Below are positions 14,888 to 23,105 of a stretch of 42,904 nucleotides of DNA, in pieces (within the stretch, counting starts at the first letter, position 1; each line of letters opens with the position of its first letter). The position numbers were made by a program, and so were the translations under genes. The notes beneath the pieces were generated by a model that did no database searches, had not been told where the DNA came from, and worked only from the letters and a program-made list of their open reading frames with translations. Source of the stretch: Rugosimonospora sp036494675 (GTDB lineage Bacteria; Actinomycetota; Actinomycetes; Mycobacteriales; Micromonosporaceae); contig DASXOA010000165.1 of assembly GCA_036494675.1 (NCBI GenBank), positions 1 through 42,904 on the forward strand. The letters run 5' to 3'.

Positions 14888-16069
14888 ATGGCACGCCTGC
14901 GCGCGATCCTCGTCACCGCCGTGGTCACCGCCGGCGCCGCGCTCGCCGCGGTCACCGCGACCAACGTCGCCCACGCCGACACCCAGATCTGCACCCAGTA
15001 CGGCTCGACACCCATCCAGGGCGGCAAGTACATCGTCCAGAACAACAACTGGGGAGACTCGACGACCCAGTGCATCAACGTCACCGACACCGGGTTCACC
15101 GTCGCGTCGGCCAGCCACAACAAGGCACAGAACGGTGCGCCCGGCGCGTACCCGTCGGTGTACGCCGGCTGCCACTACGCCAACTGCTCCACCGGCAGCG
15201 GGCTGCCGATGGCGGTCAGCAGTTCACAGTTCGCCTCGATCGCGACGAGCGCGTCGATGACGTATCCGAACAACGGCAGCGTCTACGACGCCTCGTACGA
15301 CATCTGGTTCGACCCGACAGCGCGCACCGACGGGCAGAACACCGGCGCCGAATTGATGGTGTGGCTCAACCACACCGGTTCGGTGCAGCCGGTGGGCTCC
15401 CGGGTCGCCACCGTCAGCCTTGCCGGCGGCACCTGGGACGTGTGGTACGGCAACAGCGGCTGGAACGTGATCTCCTATGTCCGCCAGTCGGCGACGAACT
15501 CCATCAGCTTCAACGTCTCCAGCTTCTGGAACGACATCGTCAGCCGGGGGTACGGCCAGCGGTCGTGGTACCTGACCAGCGTGCAGGCCGGCTTCGAGCC
15601 GTGGGTGAACGGCACCGGACTGGCCGTCAACAGCTTCTCCTACAGCGTCGGTGGCGGCGGTGGCGGTGGCGGCCCGACGCCCTCGCCGACGCCGACCCGC
15701 ACCGCATCCCCGACCCCGAGCCCGACCCCTCCCGGTGGTGGCGGCGGTAGCTCGGCCTGCCGGGTCAGCTACGCGGTCCAGCAGTGGCAGGGCGGTTTCA
15801 CCGCCAACGTGACCGTTGCCAACACGGGCGGTACGGCGGTCAACGGCTGGCGGCTGGGCTTCACCTTCCCCGGCGACCAGCACGTCACCAGCGCGTGGAA
15901 CGCCACGCTCGCCCAGAGCGGGGCGGCGGTCACGGCGACCAACGTGGCCTACAACGCGGCCATTCCACTGGGTGGCAGCACATCGTTCGGCATGCAGGGT
16001 ACCTGGAGCGCGAGCGACGCCTCCCCCACCGCGTTCGCTCTCAACGGCTCGGCCTGCACCACCGGCTGA
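14888..16069 (+). CDS. Secreted GH12 endo-beta-1,4-glucanase with CBM2
   Basis: 393 residues. ATG at 14888 has a strong AAGGAGGA site; an in-frame GTG at 14822 would sit inside the operator. A Sec signal peptide (about 1-35, ending near NVAHADT) is followed by a GH12 catalytic domain (about 36-258): CTQYGSTPIQGGKYIVQNN, the nucleophile Glu in GAELMVWLNH and the acid/base Glu in VQAGFEPWVNG. Then come a Gly/Pro/Thr linker and a C-terminal CBM2 (about 290-393; CRVSYAVQQWQGGFTANVTV, NGWRLGFTF, LNGSACTTG) that binds cellulose. It cuts cellulose or mixed-linked glucan outside the cell and is induced through the CelR/CebR-type operator. A terminator hairpin follows. Confidence 0.93.
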   Translation: MARLRAILVTAVVTAGAALAAVTATNVAHADTQICTQYGSTPIQGGKYIVQNNNWGDSTTQCINVTDTGFTVASASHNKAQNGAPGAYPSVYAGCHYANCSTGSGLPMAVSSSQFASIATSASMTYPNNGSVYDASYDIWFDPTARTDGQNTGAELMVWLNHTGSVQPVGSRVATVSLAGGTWDVWYGNSGWNVISYVRQSATNSISFNVSSFWNDIVSRGYGQRSWYLTSVQAGFEPWVNGTGLAVNSFSYSVGGGGGGGGPTPSPTPTRTASPTPSPTPPGGGGGSSACRVSYAVQQWQGGFTANVTVANTGGTAVNGWRLGFTFPGDQHVTSAWNATLAQSGAAVTATNVAYNAAIPLGGSTSFGMQGTWSASDASPTAFALNGSACTTG

Positions 16070-16127
16070 GCGAACGTCCCCTGTGGACGACGCCGACGCT
16101 CCGGTCCTCCTCCAGCCGGAGCCCGAG

Positions 16128-16160
16128 GCTCCGGCGGTCCCGGCACCGGGCCGCCGGAGC
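16128..16160 (+). terminator. Terminator-like hairpin after the endoglucanase gene
   Basis: GCTCCGGCGG (16128-16137) pairs with CCGCCGGAGC (16151-16160). A single bulged T and four further pairs carry the stem on to a GCAC loop. No T-tract, as usual in actinobacteria. The surrounding gap 16070-16261 shows no convincing gene. Confidence 0.6.
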
Positions 16161-16261
16161 GTCCGGCGCAACCGTGAGTGACGGACATCTGCCGCGGGAC
16201 GGTCGGGAAATGGCATCGGTGGACTGGTGACACCCTGGCTACCGGCCGGTAGCGTGCCGTT

Positions 16262-17125
16262 ATGGTCGACATCACCACTCTCGCCATCCCGGCGTACGTG
16301 GTCCTCATGGTCGTGGAGGCGGTCTCCTTCCGGCTGCTGCCCGACGAGGGCGAGCGGGGCTACGCGATGCGCGACACCGCCACCAGCCTCGCGATGGGGT
16401 TGGGGAGCGTCGTGGCGGGCCTGGGTTGGGGCGCGCTCACGCTGACGACGTACCTGTTCGCGCAGCACCTGACCCCGCTGCGGATCGCACCGTCGTGGTG
16501 GAGTTGGGCCGCGCTGTTCGTGTTCGCCGACCTGACGTACTACTGGCAGCACCGGGCCGACCACCGGGTCCGGATCCTGTGGGCGAGCCACGTCAACCAC
16601 CACTCCAGCCGCCGCTACAACCTGTCCACCGCGCTGCGGCAGAGCTGGACCGGGATCGGCACCATGCCGCTGGAACTGCCGATGGTGCTGCTCGGCTTCC
16701 CGCCGGCCATGATCTTCACGACGATGGGCGTCAACCTGCTGTACCAGTTCTGGATCCACACCGAGCGCATCGACAAGCTCGCCAGGCCCATCGAGTGGGT
16801 GCTGAACACGCCCTCACACCACCGGGTGCACCACGCCACCAACCCGCAGTACCTCGACAAGAACTACGCCGGTGTGTTCATCGTGTGGGACCGGTTGTTC
16901 GGCACGTTCGAGCCCGAGGTCGAGCCGGTGGTGTACGGGCTGACCACGAACATCGACACGTACAACCCGATGCGGGTGGCGTTCCACGAGTACGCGGCGA
17001 TCGTCAGGGATCTGCGCGCGGTCCGGGGCGTACGGGCCCGGCTCGGCGTCCTGTTCCGCACGCCGGCCTGGTCGTCGGCCACCGTCGAGGCGGCGCGGAC
17101 CACGCTGACCCCGGCCATCGGCTGA
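16262..17125 (+). CDS. Sterol desaturase / fatty-acid hydroxylase family membrane di-iron protein
   Basis: 287 residues. Several membrane helices lie in the first 90 and again around 140-165. The three histidine clusters of the family are present: HRADH near residue 100, HVNHH near 110 and HRVHH near 185, with later PEVEPVVYGLT. They bind two irons and use O2 to hydroxylate or desaturate a lipid at the membrane. Homologues act on sterols, fatty acids, alkylglycerols or carotenoids; the substrate here is unknown. ATG at 16262 has no strong ribosome site. It stands alone downstream of the endoglucanase terminator and 61 bases before the LLM oxidoreductase. Confidence 0.88.
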   Translation: MVDITTLAIPAYVVLMVVEAVSFRLLPDEGERGYAMRDTATSLAMGLGSVVAGLGWGALTLTTYLFAQHLTPLRIAPSWWSWAALFVFADLTYYWQHRADHRVRILWASHVNHHSSRRYNLSTALRQSWTGIGTMPLELPMVLLGFPPAMIFTTMGVNLLYQFWIHTERIDKLARPIEWVLNTPSHHRVHHATNPQYLDKNYAGVFIVWDRLFGTFEPEVEPVVYGLTTNIDTYNPMRVAFHEYAAIVRDLRAVRGVRARLGVLFRTPAWSSATVEAARTTLTPAIG

Positions 17126-17186
17126 CCCCGACCCAACGGGAGGGTGCCACGAGCCGGGCGCACCGGCCGTTGGTACCGTCAGGCTC

Positions 17187-18065
17187 ATGCGCGCCGGTAT
17201 CGTCATCCTGCCCGATCTGCCCTGGTCACAAGCCGTTCACCGGTGGCGACGCGCGGAGGAGTACGGCTTCGACCACGCCTGGACCTACGATCACCTCGGC
17301 TGGCGGAACCTGGTCGACGGGCCGTGGTTCGACGCCGTACCCACGCTGACCGCGGCCGCCGCGGCGACCTCCGGCATCCGGTTGGGAACCCTGGTCGCCT
17401 CGGCCAACTTCCGCCACCCGGTGCACTTCGCCCGCGAGGTGACCGCGCTCGACGACATCAGCGGGGGCCGGCTCATCCTCGGCGTGGGAGCCGGAGGCGC
17501 CGGGTTCGACGCCGACGTTCTCGGCCTCGCGCCAATGACGGCCCGGGAACGGGTCGACCGGTTCGCCGACTTCGTCGAACTGCTGGACCTGCTGCTGACC
17601 AACGACCGGGTGAGCTGGAGCGGCCGGTACTACACGGCCGTCGACGCCCGCAGCATCCCGGGCTGCGTACAGTCGCCGCGCGTACCGTTCGTGATGGCCG
17701 CGAACGGTCCCCGGTCCATGCGGCTCGCCGCCCGGTTCGGGCAGGGCTGGGTGACCACCGGCGGCGGCGAGGACGACCTCGCGGCCTGGTGGCGCGGGGT
17801 CGAGGAGCGGGCACGCCGGTTCGAGGACGCGGTACGGGCCGCCGACCGGGATCCGGCCACGATCGACCGGTACCTGTCGCTGGACTCGGCACCGGTGTTC
17901 TCGCTGTCCAGCGTCGAGGCGTTCACCGACGCGGTGGCGCGGGCCGCCGAGGCCGGCTTCACCGACGTCATCACGCACTGGCCGCGGCCGGAGGGCTGGT
18001 ACGCCGGCGACGAGGCCGTCCTGGAGACGGTGGCGACCGAGGTGCTGCCCGGGCTCCGCGCCTGA
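17187..18065 (+). CDS. LLM-class (luciferase-like) flavin- or F420-dependent oxidoreductase
   Basis: 292 residues, the single TIM-barrel of luciferase-like monooxygenases. Typical phrases: HAWTYDHLGWRN, IRLGTLVASANFRHPVHFAR, ALDDISGGRLILGVGAGGAG and PFVMAANGPRSMRLAARFGQ. It uses FMNH2 or coenzyme F420; actinobacteria make F420, so either is possible. The closing part (GFTDVITHWPRP) is also usual for the class. The substrate is unknown. ATG at 17187 is used. It may share a transcript with the preceding hydroxylase. Confidence 0.85.
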   Translation: MRAGIVILPDLPWSQAVHRWRRAEEYGFDHAWTYDHLGWRNLVDGPWFDAVPTLTAAAAATSGIRLGTLVASANFRHPVHFAREVTALDDISGGRLILGVGAGGAGFDADVLGLAPMTARERVDRFADFVELLDLLLTNDRVSWSGRYYTAVDARSIPGCVQSPRVPFVMAANGPRSMRLAARFGQGWVTTGGGEDDLAAWWRGVEERARRFEDAVRAADRDPATIDRYLSLDSAPVFSLSSVEAFTDAVARAAEAGFTDVITHWPRPEGWYAGDEAVLETVATEVLPGLRA

Positions 18066-18119
18066 CCGGTCCGGCCGGTGCGCACTCGGCAACGCGACTG
18101 AAACGATCACAGCCATTGA

Positions 18120-18130
18120 CGTTAATAACG
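18120..18130. promoter_or_regulatory. Short AT-rich palindrome upstream of amine oxidase
   Basis: CGTTAATAACG is an 11-bp palindrome in the least GC-rich stretch of the region and touches a TTGACG hexamer (18116-18121) that could be a -35. It lies about 55 bases before the amine oxidase start, a fitting place for an operator. No factor is known to me for it. Confidence 0.35.
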
Positions 18131-18185
18131 GCCTTTCATGATCGATGTCAACGACGATCCCCGTTGTCGCCGATCAGGAGGGTCT

Positions 18186-19789
18186 ATGAATCCAGTACCG
18201 CCACAGGTCAGCCGGCGCAGCTTTCTGCGGTCCGTGGGTGTCACCGGTGGGGCCGGCGCGCTGTTCGCCACCATGGGAGCGCTCGGACTCGCGCCCGACG
18301 TCGCGGAGGCGGCACCCCCGTTCCGGGCTCCCCGGCCGTCCGACTTCACGCTCACCGGCCGCTCGCCCCGCAAGGTGGTCATCCTCGGCGGCGGGATCGC
18401 CGGGCTGACCACCGCGTACGAGCTGGGCAAGGCCGGTTACGACTGCACGATCCTGGAGGCCCGCGGCCGCACCGGTGGACGCAATTTGACGGTGCGGGGC
18501 GGCACCGAGCAGACCGACCTGGACGGGCACACGCAGAAGGCCCAGTTCTCCAACGGCATCTACATGAACGCCGGGCCGGCCCGCATCGCGCAGTGGATGG
18601 TCACCCTCGAGTACTGCCGCGAACTCGGCGTACCGGTCGAGGTGTTCACCAACCAGAACGCCAGCGCCTTCCTCTACAACGAGTCGGCCGGCATGACCCC
18701 GGGCAACGCCGTGCGGTACCGCACCGCCAAGGCCGACGTCTACGGGTACTCTCGGAGCTGCTGGCCAAGGCGACCGACCAGGGCGCCCTGGACAGCGCGT
18801 TGACCGCCGACGACAAGAGCCGGCTGCTGTCGTTCCTGAGCAGCTTCGGTGCGATCGGCAACAAGGCTTCCGGCTACGCGTACACCGGCACCGAGCACCG
18901 CGGCTTCACCTCCGACCCGGGTGCGGGCAACGACGCCGGTACCATCCTCGCGCCGCCGCCGTCGCTGTCGGACGTGTTCGCCAGCAACGTCGGGCGGTAC
19001 TTCTCTTTCGAGTTCGGCTACGACCAGGCCATGCTGATGTTTCAGCCGGTTGGCGGGATGGACCAGATCCCGCAGGCGTTGACCAGGGCCATCGGCGCGC
19101 ACCGCGTCGAACTGGGCGCGGTGGTCACCGGGGTGACCGACGGCCCGGCCGGCGTGGAGGTCACCTACACCCGACAGGGACACTCGCGGAAGATCACCGC
19201 AGACTACTGCGTGGCGGCGATGCCGCCGCACCTGACGGCCCGCATCCCGCACAACCTCGGCGCCGACGTGACCGCGGCGCTGGCGAGCTTCCCCGCCACT
19301 CCCGTCGGGAAGATCGGCCTGGAGTACCGCAGCCGCTGGTGGGAGACCGACTACAAGATCTTCGGCGGGATCACCGAGACCGACATGGACCTCCAGCACA
19401 TCTGGTACCCGTCCTACGGCCACCTCGGCGAGCGCGGCCTGATCATCGGCTACTACAACACCGGCAGCGCCGCCAACGTCTACAGTGTCCTGTCACCGGC
19501 CGACAGGCAGGCCCGCGCGCTGGCGCAGGGCGAAAAGATCCACGGCAGCAAGTACCGCACCGAGCTGGCGACGTCGTTCTCCATGGCCTGGCACCGCACC
19601 CCGTACCTGGAGGGCGGCTGGACGTCGCCGCCGTACACGAGCCCGGGATACCAGCTCCTGCTCCAGCCGGCCGGCCGGGTCTACTTCGCCGGCGACTGGC
19701 TGAGCCAGGCGGTGGCGTGGCAGCACGGCGCCTTCGTGTCCGCCCGGGCCACCGTCAGCGCGCTGCATCAACGGGTCATGTCCGGCTGA
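18186..19789 (+). pseudogene. Tat-exported flavin amine (L-amino-acid type) oxidase, frameshifted
   Basis: ATG at 18186 with AGGAGGG upstream opens a Tat signal (RRSFLRSVGVTGGAGALFAT) and then the flavin monoamine oxidase fold: VVILGGGIAGLTTAYELG, ILEARGRTGGRN. The frame breaks at 18745-18752 after DVYGY. Adding one base restores SELLAKATDQGAL and continues to the end in the other frame, with QPVGGMDQIPQALTRAIG, the C-terminal FAD motif RVYFAGDWLSQAVAWQHGA and the stop at 19789. The joined protein would be about 534 residues, normal for secreted L-amino-acid oxidases that release ammonia and H2O2. Both halves keep normal codon use, so the lesion is recent or an assembly error. If real, only a fragment without the second flavin-binding half is made. 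Confidence 0.8.
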
Positions 19790-19816
19790 CCCCGGCCGGT
19801 CGACCCCCGGCCGGGG
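19790..19816. terminator. Bidirectional terminator between amine oxidase and zinc-finger genes
   Basis: CCCCGGCCGG (19790-19799) and CCGGCCGGGG (19807-19816) form a perfect 10-bp stem with a 7-base loop, directly after the amine oxidase stop and six bases before the convergent zinc-finger stop. It separates two opposite transcripts. Confidence 0.7.
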
Positions 19817-19821
19817 CACGG

Positions 19822-20079
19822 TCAGCCGAGTACCTCGTCGACGAAGCACCACCGCCACGACTCGCCCTGCTCGAACGAGCGCATCACCGGGTGGGTCGTG
19901 GCGGTGTAGTGCGCGCTCGCGTGCCGGCTCGGCGACGAGTCGCAGCAGCCGACGTACCCGCAGGACAAGCACAACCGCAGGTGTACCCAGTCGGTGCGGC
20001 CCTCGTCGCGGCAGCCGATGCACTCCTGGGCGGCCGGCGACGCCGGCTCCACCGCCTCGTCCAGGTGTAGACAGCTCAT
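19822..20079 (-). CDS. Stand-alone UBP-type zinc finger protein
   Basis: 85 residues that are almost entirely a ZnF-UBP domain: Cys3/His5, Cys20-x2-Cys23, Cys37-x2-Cys40, Cys45/46 and His53, His57, His63, with the typical WVHLRLCLSCGYVGCCDSS and THPVMRSFE. In eukaryotes this fold binds the free C-terminal Gly-Gly of ubiquitin. In bacteria small versions are common but unexplained. The ATG overlaps the stop of the Na+/H+ antiporter by four bases (ATGA), so the two are translated together and the finger is probably a partner or regulator of the antiporter system. Last gene of the operon. Real ligand unknown; actinobacterial Pup, whose C-terminus also has a di-glycine, is an attractive but untested idea. 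Confidence 0.85.
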   Translation of the reverse strand: MSCLHLDEAVEPASPAAQECIGCRDEGRTDWVHLRLCLSCGYVGCCDSSPSRHASAHYTATTHPVMRSFEQGESWRWCFVDEVLG

Positions 20080-21656
20080 TTTCTGCGCTCCAGCAACGAT
20101 TCCTCCAGGTCCATGTCGCGCTGCGCCTCGCGCAGCACCTCTTCGGGGATCTTCCCCTCGTCCCGGGCCTGCCGGAAGACGTCCCGCTCCGCCTCCAGCA
20201 TGGCCGCGCGCAGCCGGCTGTACGCCTCGGTCGGGGTCTCCCGCCGCCGGCCGCCGAGCCGTTCCCAGGCCATGTTGGCCCGCAGGTCGATCTTGTCGCG
20301 CAGGCGGTCGACGACGTGGGCGGGGAGCGCATCCTGCTCTCCGGCGATCTCCTTCTCCAGCCGCTCGCGGGCGGCCCGGCTCGCGGAGTGCTGCACGGCC
20401 GCCTCGGCGAGCGCGTCGTCCTTCGGGTCGTCCGGCTCGATCCGCAGCCACCGGGCCACCGCTGGCAGCGTCGCGCCCTGCAGCAGCAGGGTGACCACGA
20501 TGGTCGCGAACGCCAGGAAGACGAAGAGGCCCCGCGGGTACGGGGCGTCGTGCGCCAGCGCCGCCGGCAGGGCCAGGGCGGTGGCCAGGGTGACCACGCC
20601 GCGCATGCCGGCCCAGGCCAGCAGGGTCGGCACCGACGGCCGCAGCGCGACGTCGCGCTCGCGCAGCTTCGGCACGAGCCGGGTCAGGTACGTCGCCGGG
20701 TACATCCAGACGAAGCGCGCCCCGATCACCGTCGCCAGTACCACCGCGGTGGCCAGCGCGACCGTACCCACCGGCGTACGCAACTGTTCGACGGTCCCCC
20801 GCAGTTGGAGCCCCACCAGCACGAACACCATGCCTTCGAGCACGAAGCTGACCATCCGCCAGAACGCCTCCATCTGCAGCCGGGAGGCGGCCGACATCAG
20901 GACCGGGTACCGGTGCCCGAGCGCCAGGCCGGTGACCACGACGGCGACGACACCGGAGGCGTGGATCGACACCCCGGCGACGTACACGACGAACGGCACG
21001 ATCAGCGAGACCGCATTGTCCACCAGCGGATCGGTGATCCGCTGGTGCAGAGCGCCGAAGACCAGCGCGCCCAGGGCGCCGACCGCCACCCCGCCGACGG
21101 AGGCGATCAGGGCGTTCACCGTGATCTGGCCGGCGCTGACCGCGCCACCGGTGGCGGCCGAGATGGCCACCCCGAAGATGAGCAGCGCGGTCGCGTCGTT
21201 GATCAGGCTCTCGCCCTCCAGGATCGCGACCTGCCGTCGGGGCAGGCCGACGCGCCGGGCGATCGCGCTGGCGGAGACGGCGTCGGGTGGGGCGACCACC
21301 GCGCCCAGCGCCATGGTGGCCGCCAGCGGCACCGCCGGCAGGACCAGGTGCAGCGCGTACCCGACGCTCAGCGCGGTGAACACCACCAGCCCGACGGCCA
21401 GCAGCAGGATCGGCTTCAGGTTGAACCGGAACGCCGGTACCGACGTGTTGACGGCGGCGACGTACAGCAGCGGAGGGAGGATCCAGGTCAGCACGATCTG
21501 CGGGTCGAGGTCGATGCGCGGCACCCCGGGGATGAACGACGCCGCGACGCCGGCGACCAGCAGCAGGATCGGCGAGAGCAGGCCGAACCGGCGGGCCAGG
21601 GCGGACACGGCCACCACGACGGTGACCAGCCCGACGACGGTCAGCAGGTCGGTCAC
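20076..21656 (-). CDS. NhaP-type (CPA1) Na+/H+ antiporter
   Basis: 526 residues. The start is GTG at 21656, overlapping the kinase stop by four bases (GTGA). About twelve membrane helices fill residues 1-400. CPA1 marks are ALGAVVAPPDAVSASAIARR, ILEGESLINDATALLIFGVA (the ND pair that binds the cation) and WAGMRGVVTLATALALPAAL. The soluble tail of about 120 residues is charged and helical (SRAARERLEKEIAGEQD, LERRK) and may be a regulatory handle. It exchanges Na+ (or K+) for H+ and so sets internal pH and sodium. Encoded between a two-component kinase and a UBP zinc finger, it is probably the effector of that signalling operon. Confidence 0.92.
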   Translation of the reverse strand: MTDLLTVVGLVTVVVAVSALARRFGLLSPILLLVAGVAASFIPGVPRIDLDPQIVLTWILPPLLYVAAVNTSVPAFRFNLKPILLLAVGLVVFTALSVGYALHLVLPAVPLAATMALGAVVAPPDAVSASAIARRVGLPRRQVAILEGESLINDATALLIFGVAISAATGGAVSAGQITVNALIASVGGVAVGALGALVFGALHQRITDPLVDNAVSLIVPFVVYVAGVSIHASGVVAVVVTGLALGHRYPVLMSAASRLQMEAFWRMVSFVLEGMVFVLVGLQLRGTVEQLRTPVGTVALATAVVLATVIGARFVWMYPATYLTRLVPKLRERDVALRPSVPTLLAWAGMRGVVTLATALALPAALAHDAPYPRGLFVFLAFATIVVTLLLQGATLPAVARWLRIEPDDPKDDALAEAAVQHSASRAARERLEKEIAGEQDALPAHVVDRLRDKIDLRANMAWERLGGRRRETPTEAYSRLRAAMLEAERDVFRQARDEGKIPEEVLREAQRDMDLEESLLERRK

Positions 21657-23086
21657 GACGGCGGTGAGCCGGGCGCGATCGGCAGGATCACCCGGAACCG
21701 GGTGTCGCCCGGGTGCGACTCGACCCGGATGTCCCCGTGGTGCTTGTTGACCACGATGCGGTACGAGATGTCCAGGCCCAGCCCGGTGCCCTCGCCCACG
21801 GGCTTGGTGGTGTAGAACGGCTCGAAGATCCGGGGCCGTATGTCGGGCGGGATGCCGGGTCCGGTGTCGGCGATCTCGACGACGATCCGGTCGGCGTCGC
21901 AACTGGTGCTGACGGTCAGGGTACCGGTGCCGTTCATCGCGCCCAGCGCGTTGTCGATGAGGTTGGTCCAGACCTGGTTGAGTTCGGCGGCGTAGGCCGG
22001 GATCGGCGGCAGGTCGGGATCGTACCGCTTGACCAGCCGTACCCCCGGCGGAATCTTCGCGTGCAGCATGGTCAGCGTGGCGTCGAGCAGGTCGTGCACG
22101 TTGATCACCTGGTGCGGCGCGCGGTCCAGCTGGGAGTACTGCTTGGCCGCGCCGACCAGCCCGGAGATCCGGGTCACCGCGTCGTCGATCTCGCCCATCA
22201 GCAGTTCGGTGTCGATGGTGTAGCTCAGCCAGCGCACCGCGGGGTCCAGGTTGTCCTCGCCGACCGACGTGGCGACCCGTTCCAGCCAGTCGACGTCGAT
22301 GCCGCCGGACACCAGCGTCGAGGCGAGGTCCCAGCCGCCGGCGATGCCGTGCTCGTCGAGCCAGTCCCCCAGCGCGTCCTCGGCGTCGGCGGTCGCCAGC
22401 GGGGACCGGGTCGGGGCGATCGCGGCCCGCTTGACCGCGGCGTCCTGGAACTCGACCAGCTCGTGCAGCCGGGTGCCGTCGAGCCGCCCGTCCGCGATCA
22501 TCGCGAGCTTGTGCCGCATCCCGGCCACCCGGTCGCGCAGCACCGAGGTGGCGCGCACCGCCGCGGCGGCCGGATTGTTCAGCTCGTGGGTCAGCCCGGC
22601 CGACAGCGAGCCCAGGGCCAGCAGTCGCTCCCGCTCCCCGATCAGCGTCTGCTGGCTGCGCATGCCGAAGAACAGGCCCTCCAGCAGGTGCATCGCCATC
22701 GGGAACCACTCCCGCACGGCGTAGGCGATGGTCTCCGCCGGCAACTCGAACATCTCGACGTCGGTGACCGCCTGGATGCCGTGCAGGTACACCTGATCGA
22801 TGCTGGTGATGAACGCCTGGGTGGCGCCGCCGTACACGCCGCGCTGCTCGGTGCGGTTGACCTCCACGTCGTCGCCGCGTACCTTGCGGCTCATCGCGAT
22901 GGTGCCGTGCAGCAGCACGAAGAAGCACGTCGCCGGCTCGCCCTCGGTGCAGATCGCGGTGCCGGCCGCGGGCCTGACCACGCGGCCCTTGTCCGCGAGC
23001 AGTGCGAGCTGCTCGGTGCTCAGGCGCTCGAACAGGAACAGGGTACGCAGCTCGTCCGGGCTCATCCGGTCGTTGGTGTCGCTCAT
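21653..23086 (-). CDS. Soluble histidine kinase with N-terminal cyclic-nucleotide-binding domain
   Basis: 477 residues from ATG at 23086 with GGGAGTGGG upstream. Residues about 12-140 are a Crp/CNB-type beta-roll (LFLFERLSTEQLALLADKG, GTAICTEGEPATCFFVLLHG). The dimerisation/H-box is LGSLSAGLTHELNNPAAAA with the likely phospho-His at 167. The ATPase domain has the N-box QVWTNLIDNALGAM, the G1 box DTGPGIPPDIRPRIFEPFYT and the G2 box GEGTGLGLDI. No membrane helix, so it senses an internal signal, a cyclic nucleotide or other ligand. It follows the receiver-flavoprotein gene by 19 bases and overlaps the antiporter by four. Its partner is most likely that receiver domain, as no other response regulator is nearby. 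Confidence 0.88.
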   Translation of the reverse strand: MSDTNDRMSPDELRTLFLFERLSTEQLALLADKGRVVRPAAGTAICTEGEPATCFFVLLHGTIAMSRKVRGDDVEVNRTEQRGVYGGATQAFITSIDQVYLHGIQAVTDVEMFELPAETIAYAVREWFPMAMHLLEGLFFGMRSQQTLIGERERLLALGSLSAGLTHELNNPAAAAVRATSVLRDRVAGMRHKLAMIADGRLDGTRLHELVEFQDAAVKRAAIAPTRSPLATADAEDALGDWLDEHGIAGGWDLASTLVSGGIDVDWLERVATSVGEDNLDPAVRWLSYTIDTELLMGEIDDAVTRISGLVGAAKQYSQLDRAPHQVINVHDLLDATLTMLHAKIPPGVRLVKRYDPDLPPIPAYAAELNQVWTNLIDNALGAMNGTGTLTVSTSCDADRIVVEIADTGPGIPPDIRPRIFEPFYTTKPVGEGTGLGLDISYRIVVNKHHGDIRVESHPGDTRFRVILPIAPGSPPS

Positions 23087-23105
23087 CCCGCCCACTCCCT
23101 TCCGC

